Shown here piece after piece: positions 56,525-64,000 of a stretch of 64,000 bases of DNA. The position numbers and the translations under genes were made by a program. Under the pieces are notes generated by a model. The model did no database searches and was not told the DNA's origin. It saw nothing but the letters and a program-made list of their open reading frames with translations. Within the stretch, counting starts at the first letter, position 1. Each line of letters begins with the position of its first letter. The stretch comes from Lophius americanus (lineage: Eukaryota > Chordata > Actinopteri > Lophiiformes > Lophiidae), in the NCBI GenBank assembly GCA_037951165.1, contig JBBDHG010000015.1, positions 1,473,501 through 1,537,500 on the forward strand, read 5' to 3'.

Positions 56525-56955
56525 CCCTCTACAGACTGAGCAGCGGATGAAATCAGTTCAATAGTTTAGTATTTAAGATGTTTAGCATTGCTCTTATTAT
56601 TCTACAACATTTAACAACATTTCTACCAATAATATAAAACCCCTTAAGTGTGCTCTGGAGTTCTGTGTAACGTCAACACGATGTTCTGTTTGTGAACAAC
56701 TTAGAGTGTTTGGCTAAATGTGGCTGATTAGATGGTTTTAATTGCTGTGTCATCACCGGTGTCTAAATGAGAGAGGACTTAATTTAATGCACCAGTGAGA
56801 AAACAGCAACAGCTGAATTAATTAGTCTAATTAAATCTCCCGACATAGAAACATTTGGTTTGGTCAGGATGGTGAATAATGTTTCAGTCCTTTTTTTAAA
56901 AACATCAAATCTTTTCCTCCCAGTTTAAACAAGAATCAAATGAAGAAACACAGTT
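55696..56955. other. Start of the next intron, nothing recognised
   Basis: Donor GTAAGAG at 55696. Small frames at 55919-56550 have no domain. A poly-A run followed by (TA)n lies at 56496-56523. Confidence 0.5.
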
Positions 56956-57080
56956 GTAGATAAAGGTGAGCCCTACATCCATTCAGTCTTTTAGGGAGTT
57001 CACGGTCTTCCTCGAAGTCTCAACAACATGTAGGCAGACATTGGGCAGTCCAGGAATTGAACCGACCCTCCGATTCAGGG
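56956..57080 (-). repeat. tRNA-derived SINE head fragment
   Basis: The minus strand carries a B-box-like GGTTCAATTCC (57054-57064) followed by TGGACTGCCCAATGTCTGCC, the usual start of a fish tRNA-derived SINE body. Confidence 0.5.
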
Positions 57081-57129
57081 ATGACCACTTTGCCTTACAT
57101 CAACTCACATCACATGTACATGTACATGT

Positions 57130-57505
57130 TTGAACTACTCATCCAACTAACCTCAACACAATCCCTGCGTTCTACCCACTCATACCACCTCCTCTTTCCC
57201 CGGACCAAGTTCAGCACCATGGGTGATCGAGCCTTCTGTTCTGCTGCCCTTTGTCTGTGGAATGCCCTCCCTGACCATCTGAGGGCTCCACAGATGACTG
57301 AGACATTTAAAAAAGGACATAAAACTTTCCTTTTTAGCAGAACCTATAACTTTTAATAAACATTGCTGCTTTTTGGTCATATTTTTTTATAATTCTTATT
57401 ATATTTGTATTGATGCTTTAATCTGCTTTTACCTTCAAGCACTTTGAGATTTGATCCAAATATAAAGTGCGTTATAAAGTAAATGTATTATTATTATTAA
57501 TAAGT
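57130..57505 (+). mobile_element. CR1/L2-like LINE, 3' end with ATT tail
   Basis: The + strand translation at 57170-57355 gives STHSYHLLFPRTKFSTMGDR, then AFCSAALCLWNALPDHLR and FKKGHKTFLFSRTYNF, then stop. This is the typical ORF2 C-terminus of CR1/L2-group LINEs ('P.T....GDRAFS.AAP.LWN.LP..LR......FK..LKT.LF'). The 3' untranslated part ends CAAGCACTTTGAGATTTGAT and AAAGTGCGTTATAAAGTAAA with (TTA)n. The final coding segment is unusually intact; the 5' part is truncated. Confidence 0.8.
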
Positions 57506-57506
57506 A

Positions 57507-58119
57507 GCACCTCAGTGATGTAATGAAGGGGCTCTAGTGCCTCAGGGACATCATGAGGAAAATATTGATTCAGTGACATAAGTGGCTCTAGTGCCTCAGT
57601 GACAACATGATGTGGCTCTAATGCCTCAATGACATAATGGTGTGGGTATAGTGCCTCAGTGGTATAATGAGGTAACTCTATTGACTCAGTGACAAAGGTG
57701 GCTCTAGTGCCTCAGTGAAAGAATGAGATGACTCTAGTGCCGCAGTGCCATGGGTGACTCTGATGGCTCCGTGACACAATGGAATGGCTTCAATGCCTCG
57801 GTGACATAATGATGTGGCTCCATTGCCTCAGTGCCATAGGTGACACTAGTACGTCAGTGTGATAATGATGTGAGTTTAGTGCTTCAGTGACACAATGGTT
57901 TGGCTCTAGTACACCAGTGACACAATGAGGTGACTCTAGTGCCTCATAACAAAATGACTCTAGTTCCCCAGTCTCATAATGAAATGGCTCTATTTCATTA
58001 GTTACAAAGGTGACTATAATGCCTCATTGACATGATGGCATGGCTCTAGTGCCTCATTGATATAATGAGGGGACTCTTGTGCCTCAGTAACATAATGAGA
58101 TGGCTCTAGTGCCTCTGCC
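57507..58119. repeat. 30-bp-period minisatellite, about 21 units
   Basis: The consensus unit is GTGCCTCAGTGACATAATGA followed by GGTGGCTCTA. Most units are 30 bp; several are 24-26 bp with small deletions (for example those containing GACAAAGGTGGCTCTA). Units differ from the consensus by a few bases each. The array is not coding, since TGA and TAA recur in each unit. It begins right after the microsatellite tail of the LINE at 57130-57505 and ends next to a family A copy. Confidence 0.92.
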
Positions 58120-58124
58120 AAATA

Positions 58125-58345
58125 ATTATAAGCCTAAAAACAGTTTTTTCGAAAAACAAAAAGAAAAGAAGAAGCTCACTCTATTCAGTAAAGTAAGAAC
58201 TATTAGTGTAAAATACAAGGTGTAGAAGATAAACCTTTTTTGGTCAATATGTATGATCGTATGTCGATCGATCCATGAAATATTTTAATTTAGCATGTTA
58301 ATAAGAAAGATCATTGGCGGATGTGGCACCAATGACGATTACATT
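58125..58345 (-). repeat. Interspersed repeat family A, copy 10
   Basis: AAGTAAGAACTATTAGTGTA, AAATACAAGGTGTAGAAGAT, CGATCCATGAAATATTTTAA and AAGATCATTGGCGGATGTGG are in the order of the reverse copies. Confidence 0.55.
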
Positions 58346-58974
58346 ATACAACTATATAATATATCATTATCACATCAAACGTAGGACACTCTCCTCCTCC
58401 TGCTAATGATAGAGGACTGAACTGTTCATTCTTGTTGCCTCAATGCCTGAAGTAATGCCTCAATGCTTGGAGTAAAAATTCATGATGGTGTTTGAAAACC
58501 TGTGACGGTGATTTGAAAACGCCCAGGAGACGAGGCCAGCTGTGGTCCTTCTGGTCAGATTCCATCACACGGACACTGTGGAGAAATTCTGGTCCCTGAT
58601 ATGTAATAATTTATCTTTGTGTCCATTGATTAGACTCCAAAGCACAGATGGCATCTGCAAACTTCTCCCTGGCTAAATAGTGGCATCAACATCATTACCT
58701 GCTGCTTAAAAGCAATCTGTCCTGTCCTTGCGGGTTTCTCCCCGCCACGGGCCAAATGGGGGAGTTAAAAAAAAGTGTTAGGTGTGTGTGTGTGTTTGTC
58801 TGTGTGTGTTTGTGTCTGTGTGTGTGTTCCTCAGCAGGTATATGAACCTATCATTGTCTTCCAGAGCTGTCTACTCCGCTTCGTATCAAAGACCTTAAAA
58901 TGTCTTCTACTCATTGGCAATTTTAAGTTAGCCTTGTCTGAATTACATATCCAAAATAGAACCGAAATTATCTC
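58346..58974. other. Intronic sequence, mostly unrecognised
   Basis: Contains the TG microsatellite at 58781-58828. Otherwise no feature. Confidence 0.45.
58781..58828. repeat. Interrupted (TG)n microsatellite
   Basis: TG dinucleotides interrupted by TTTG and TCTG. Confidence 0.95.
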
Positions 58975-59275
58975 CACAACTTTTATGTGTATTTGCATAA
59001 CTTTGGTATTTATGGACAGGTAATACCTAAAGTGATTTATTTTCAGTGTCAGAAACGTTGTACCTTAATATGTGAGTAATCTGTAAAAAACAAAACAAAA
59101 AAAAAAACGCACAATTGTTCAGTCCTTCCTCACATGCAAGCTATAATCTCATTTTATTAAAATAAAACCGTGCAAAAACTATTGATATATTTTCCAATGA
59201 AAACATTGGATTTTAACCCCAGAGAAGGATTTTGGCTGCAAAATACGACCTATGTCCAATCGGGTAAGCTATATG
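58975..59275 (-). repeat. Interspersed repeat family B, copy 6 (internally deleted)
   Basis: GTATTTGCATAACTTTGGTA, TTATGGACAGGTAATACCTA, then a jump to AACCCCAGAGAAGGATTTTG and ACGACCTATGTCCAATCGGG, in reverse-complement order. Confidence 0.6.
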
Positions 59276-59699
59276 CTCATACATAAATATAAAACTACAT
59301 AAATATGCCTTAGAATATATAAGGATTCACTTGTGTTAGTGCTACTATAATATACTAGAAATTGAGACAATGGATTCAATACTTGATTAGAAACAAAATG
59401 TCAGCAAGAGTTGATCAAATTTTCCATCTAATCAATTCATAAACTAGCTTGAAACAGATCGCTGGAGACATCCAGGACTCGTTTTCCTTGGATTGTTGAG
59501 TAGTATCATTCAGGACGACAACGGCATAGCCTACAGGGAGGTAGTTAAACACCATGTGTTCTGGTCCACCGCCAACAGTCCAGTGTTGAATGTCATCAAA
59601 ACAAATGAGATCAATGTTCGAGCACATCTCTGACAACCTGAACGAAGGTTCAGCACAACTCAGCTCTAACCAAAGGAGCACAGCAGCGTCTGCATTTCC
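59276..59699. other. Intronic sequence, nothing recognised
   Basis: Part of the longest open frame in the window (59415-59918, minus, 167 codons) lies here. It appears to be largely a shadow of the plus-strand LINE fragment at 59700-59900. Confidence 0.4.
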
Positions 59700-59900
59700 A
59701 GTGGCGGATGAGGTGAGGACAACTCCCCTGCTCCCATACTCACCACCCTCTACAGGGGCACGATAGACAGCATAGCGACTAACCGCATCTCTATCTGGTA
59801 TGGGAATTGTAACATCCCAGACCAGACAGCACTGCAGAGAGTGGTGATGACATCGGAAAAAAAAAATCACTTCACGCCCCTCTTTCAAATATATTACCCA
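59700..59900 (+). mobile_element. LINE ORF2 C-terminal fragment
   Basis: The plus-strand translation contains IDSIATNRISIWYGNCNIPD followed by QTALQRVV, matching the fish LINE C-terminal pattern '...Y.GTI.SILT..I.VWYGNC...D...LQRVVRTAEKI'. The reading frame degrades at an A-run near 59860. Confidence 0.65.
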
Positions 59901-60074
59901 CAAACACTTCCTGATCAAAGCTACCCGTGTCCCTGTGTCTCATAAGATCTCTGAAGGTAGCACCTCATGTTAATATGCTTTAGACCAAGGCATTGGTTTA
60001 ATTCATACAAAACTCCCTGACACCCACATCGCCTGCTTCATCACTTACATTTGCAATAATTATGTCTGCACATA

Positions 60075-60155
60075 ATGCTCCATGTTGGTGCCATAACTCA
60101 AAAGCTACAGAATATCATGGATCATTTTCAGATTTTGTACCCGTAGTCTGAAGAA
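60075..60155 (+). repeat. Interspersed repeat family A, copy 11 (fragment)
   Basis: GGTGCCATAACTCAAAAGCT, ATATCATGGATCATTTTCAG and TTTTGTACCCGTAGTCTGAA. Confidence 0.5.
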
Positions 60156-60189
60156 TTTTGCAGCAACAAAGGGGTCACCAGTCAGGGAA

Positions 60190-60360
60190 CTTTTGGTGCC
60201 GGTCACAAGCCTGTAAAAATGGGGAGGGTTGTCAAGAAGGGCATCCGAAGTATCTAAGGGTAGGACCAAAGAGGAGGTTTCTGGGTGTGATGACAAAACA
60301 CATGCAGTTGGTTGGTGTCAAGGGCCAAGGCGATATGGACTCAGATCAGGAAGACAGATG
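60190..60360 (+). mobile_element. RTE/SINE patchwork fragment
   Basis: GTTGTCAAGAAGGGCATCCG is the tail phrase of RTE-dependent SINEs. It is followed by a frame reading GPKRRFLGVMTKHMQLVGVK, the extreme C-terminus of RTE ORF2. The reversed order of tail then coding end suggests two nested or recombined insertions. Confidence 0.5.
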
Positions 60361-61165
60361 AAAGATAATTAAATTATTTTGCAGGAAACATTGGAAATTA
60401 TAGCGAGTTAAGTTTTTTTTTTTTCAGTATATGACGGAGGGAACTAGCTGTAACACTTGCACTGAACTGTACATCACTTTGGAGAGGAATATGTAGCCAC
60501 TGGTTTCACAGATTTGTGGATGTATCAGAAATAAGCACCTCATAACTTGTTAATGTTTGAAACATCACTCATCATCTTCATCTTATACTTGCACATACTG
60601 TGGAGCAGTTCAAAGACACAGTAAACATGCAGCTGGTACAGTGCTGACATGGAAACTAAATTTCTCCGGGTCACATAATGTGTGTGACCGCACACAATTG
60701 ATTATATGTTAAGATTTATAGTGTTGTCAGTCTTTGTACAGGCTGTATGCACACAATATTGACTGGGGAGCTGGTTAGAATTTCCAGAATGATGTTGCAT
60801 ACATGTCCAAAGTAACATATGCAAATTGATGTGCGCTTGTTCAATAATGAAAATACCCACATATCCATTGTGTGTTTGTCGCTCGCCTCCAATGGCCAGC
60901 TGCACTTCCCTTTCTCTGAGTGGGAACAATAAGTGGTACCCCTAGCTCGGTGTGATGAATTCTATCTCTGCAAACATACACTCTTCCTCGCTGCTCATGC
61001 CAGTGCAATCCAAAAACATACGTATTGATCAACTTTTTTTTCTGCATCTCAGACCGCAAAGAAGGCAGGAGGAATGGTTTGCCTCTGGAGCGATTTCAAT
61101 ACAGCCACAAAAGAGAGGATTTTTTGTGATGCATATTAATGGAAAGTTGCAGCTCGATTTGTGGG
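60361..61165. other. Intronic sequence, nothing recognised
   Basis: No recognisable gene or repeat in this stretch. Confidence 0.4.
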
Positions 61166-61206
61166 AGATTCAACTTCTACTGTAGTTTTTGTCTGTGGGG
61201 TAAAAA
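61166..61206. repeat. 41-bp perfect direct repeat, left copy (right copy 61827-61867)
   Basis: The segment from AGATTCAACTTCTACTGTAG to GGGGTAAAAA is identical at both sites. The right copy lies inside the C-terminal coding region of the LINE at 61592-64000; the left copy lies outside it. Flanking bases just left of both copies are only loosely similar. Confidence 0.85.
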
Positions 61207-61438
61207 TCCTGCCTGTGCGAAACCATCTACAAGAAAAATCCATTGTTTGTCGAAACTTTCTGAAAAGATGTTATTTAGGACCATTATTTTTTTCATTATT
61301 TTTTTTCAAGGAATGTTGCAGTTATAGCTCAGGTGGAGCTTAAGCTTTAATTCATGTTCACCAAATGTGGATTTAATCGGAGTGACATAACTGAAGTTAT
61401 GTCTGAAAAACAACAACAATATTATTCATGAACGTATG

Positions 61439-61588
<150 letters not shown>

Positions 61589-61591
61589 TGA

Positions 61592-64000
61592 TCAAACGTC
61601 TGCATAAAGGCTAAAACGGCAATGGTTCCAGTTTCTCGATGAGAGCCTGACGGTTCTCGGAGCTGTTAGCAGCAGCCTCATACTTTCGTTACTAGCCACT
61701 GTGAAACTCTCCATGCTGCCTTTGCTGTAGCAACGCCACAGGTGGGCCGTATATAACGGGGTACAATAAGCTTTAAAAAGTGAAATCTTCACAGTAACCG
61801 AACACAAACTAAATTTGCGAGTTGGCAGATTCAACTTCTACTGTAGTTTTTGTCTGTGGGGTAAAAAAATATCCCTATCATCTGATAGATCTTTAGTTGT
61901 GATATGACCCAGATGTTTAGCCTCATCACACACGTTAAAGGCAATCATAGAAAGGAAGTAATCTGGAAACACCAATTTTTTATCATCCATGCTTCTGACT
62001 ATCATAATATTACTCTTATGTGAATTGAATATAATGTCAAAATCTGTACCATATTGAAAGCTTGTCCTTAAAACGGTTGAAGACCAGAACAACAAGGAGA
62101 GAAAATCACCAAATGATCTCCTTAAACCAGATGGATAATGAGGGGACTACCAGCCACATACCCTGTTCCACATCCACTTAAGTCCATCGACAGATTATCC
62201 ATATAGATGTTAAAAAGAAAGTGTGACAGTATTCCACCATGTTGAACTACATTATTCACATGGAACGGATCAGATGCAGAATTTCCCCATTTAACTCACT
62301 TTGTCTGATGAGCATAAATGAAAACCAGGATTCTAATTACAAATGTAGGAACCGTTCTATGATGAAAACATTTTTTTTTTAAATTTTTCATGATTGAACT
62401 GGTCAACGGCTTTATAGGCATTAATAAAAAACATACAAATTGTGGAATTCTGTCTATTGGTCTAAAATCCCGTTTAAACCCAAAATACACATATCAGTGC
62501 CATGTTTACATCTGAATCCAAATTAGTTGTCTGAAGTAAGTAAATACTGTTCAGCCTATTTAGTTGGGATACAATACAGAATGAGGCTATTTGCCTGCAG
62601 TTCTCTGAACTGTTTGATTTCCCAGCTTTGTCTTTGATGATGGGCAGTAGTCTAACAGATAAAATAGACTCAGTTAGAATACCATGGACTAATAACCCAG
62701 TGAAACAAATCGCCAGCAGAGGAAAAAGCTTTTTACTAGCAAGTTTTAGATGTTCAGCAGTCATATTATCCAGCCTGATGCCTTATTATGATGCCTTATT
62801 ATCTCCTAGCTTCAAGACTGCTTCTTGGAGTTCTTTGGGATTAACAAACACATTTTCACTATTATCTATGTTGCCCACATAAAATGGATTGCTTTTGACA
62901 GAGTTGAGCAGGTCATAATAATGTTTCTGCCACGACTGGTAGATTGTCTCTGGGCCGTTCATTCAATCAATACTTGAAGGTAGTGATGTCTTACAATTAC
63001 TCTTGCTTCTGACTTCTTTCCAGAAGCTCTGAGACTGTTGTTTTAGCAACTTTCTTGCAAGTGATTCAGACCTCAGAGTATTGTAATTTCTCTTAATAAA
63101 TCGAAGCGCATATTTAAAATTTGCATTTGCTCATTTCTTGTATTTAAATAAGGGTCCGAGTTTATTTCGATCTGACTCATCCCTGGCTCAAAGAGCCCCT
63201 CTAGCTTCAGCATGAAGCTCTTTCAAATAATCATTCCAGCCCAGCTTAGTACGGTACACATTAGATTTATGTTTGTATAAAGGCCTACTGGAGATGAACA
63301 GAGACTCCTCAATAGAATCATACATAGAACTTGACTCACTACAATGTTGTAGATTCTTGCGATTCAGATCACAGCAAGCAGCAGCATCTTTTGGTAGTTC
63401 AATATATCCCAACGAGGATCAATGTGAAGAGTGTATTCTGTAAGGTGCTAATGTGAGTGTAATTTCACCACACATACATGTTGCCATGAACACAGGACAA
63501 TACATGTACGTTTTATACATTGCCTACGTTAAGCAACATAGAGAGGGGTATATGGTCATTAGTGGCCAGATTATAGTTAATCACCATGACCTCTATAGAG
63601 TTATGTACGTCAGCGGTACATATACAGTGATCAAGCCATGAAGTTGTGTGCCAAGCCTCACTGATCTAAGAATAGCTATGTTCAGGCATAAGCAGCTTGC
63701 TAGGTATGATCAAACCACCATCAGAGCAGAATTGCATTAAGTCTTGAGCCAATGAAAAGCTGGCATCGGAGATATCAGCATTAATATATCCAACAACATA
63801 GATGCAGGTGGAAGTATTGTCTTCAATAAAAGACATGACCCAAGCCAGTCTCTTAAGATATTCACCTTCAGTGTGATAGTAATCGTAGGGTGTATATATT
63901 TTTTATCCTTACAAATAACCTCTATTCCAATAGCCCAGCCAACATTATGTATGTGTATATATATAAAGTCATGTGTGTATATGAATATGTAAAGTAGGTT
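61592..64000 (-). mobile_element. Long LINE copy (CR1/L2/Rex-like): endonuclease, RT and C-terminus, inactivated
   Basis: Reading on the minus strand from the window edge: an AP-endonuclease segment at about 63680-63860 (STCIYVVGYINADISDASFS); a linker (YKHKSNVYRTKLGWNDYLKE, 63188-63412); the RT start (LPIIKDKAGKSNSSENCRQI, 62474-62764); motif B region GGILSHFLFNIYMDNLS (about 62190-62250); and the C-terminal blocks VCDEAKHLGHITTKDLSDD (61838-62095) and KISLFKAYCTPLYTAHLWR (61592-61834). The catalytic YADD box at 62113-62124 has become stop-Gly-Asp-His. Many frameshifts occur. The element continues past the right edge of the window, and its left end is replaced by the (TA)n tract. Confidence 0.85.

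Noticed and set aside
59415..59918. Longest open frame in the window (167 codons, minus strand)
   Set aside because: Its right half is the antisense of a recognisable plus-strand LINE C-terminus (WYGNC...LQRVV), and the rest has no domain. Treated as a shadow.

Overview
The window is AT-rich vertebrate nuclear DNA, almost certainly from a ray-finned (teleost) fish. It has spliced exons with strong GT/AG sites and long introns. The decayed mobile elements are typical of fish: Tc1/mariner, hAT and possibly Harbinger DNA transposons; RTE, L1-like and CR1/L2/Rex-like LINEs; tRNA-derived SINEs with an RTE-type tail; an LTR; and long CA and TA microsatellites. The species cannot be named from the sequence.

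Only one gene is supported. Two + strand coding exons, 66-199 and 55506-55695, encode the two halves of one CUB domain. Together they match the first CUB domain of the SEZ6 family (SEZ6/SEZ6L/SEZ6L2: neuronal type I membrane proteins with CUB and Sushi domains), and SEZ6 looks the closest paralogue. The first exon begins after a phase-1 junction, the intron between them is phase 0, and the second exon ends in phase 1, so the pair forms a symmetric domain cassette. The start codon, the rest of the ectodomain, the transmembrane segment and the cytoplasmic tail lie outside the window.

Everything else is intron. The CUB-splitting intron spans 200-55505 (55.3 kb), and the following intron runs from 55696 past the right edge. 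I see no nested gene, tRNA, rRNA or CRISPR array. The introns are layered with repeats. (1) Family A is an interspersed repeat with about 11 copies on both strands and a roughly 250-bp internal period; I do not recognise it. (2) Family B is a roughly 560-bp repeat with 6 copies; one is split by a TG...CA insertion with 5-bp target duplications, the hallmark of a solo LTR. (3) A 990-bp non-autonomous hAT element at 19497-20486 has perfect 8-bp target duplications. (4) Three Tc1/mariner remnants are present, two with readable transposase and internal deletions. (5) LINE remnants include an RTE copy that lost a catalytic Asp and a long endonuclease/RT LINE at the right edge whose YADD box is destroyed. 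(6) A 30-bp-period minisatellite of about 21 units lies at 57507-58119. Between these are unique stretches, a few of which look complex enough to be candidate conserved non-coding elements. Most other open reading frames are chance ORFs or shadows of transposons.

I found no new multi-gene system. The items most worth following up are repeat families A and B, the solo LTR, the hAT element, the minisatellite, the palindromes and the unusually long intron inside a single domain.
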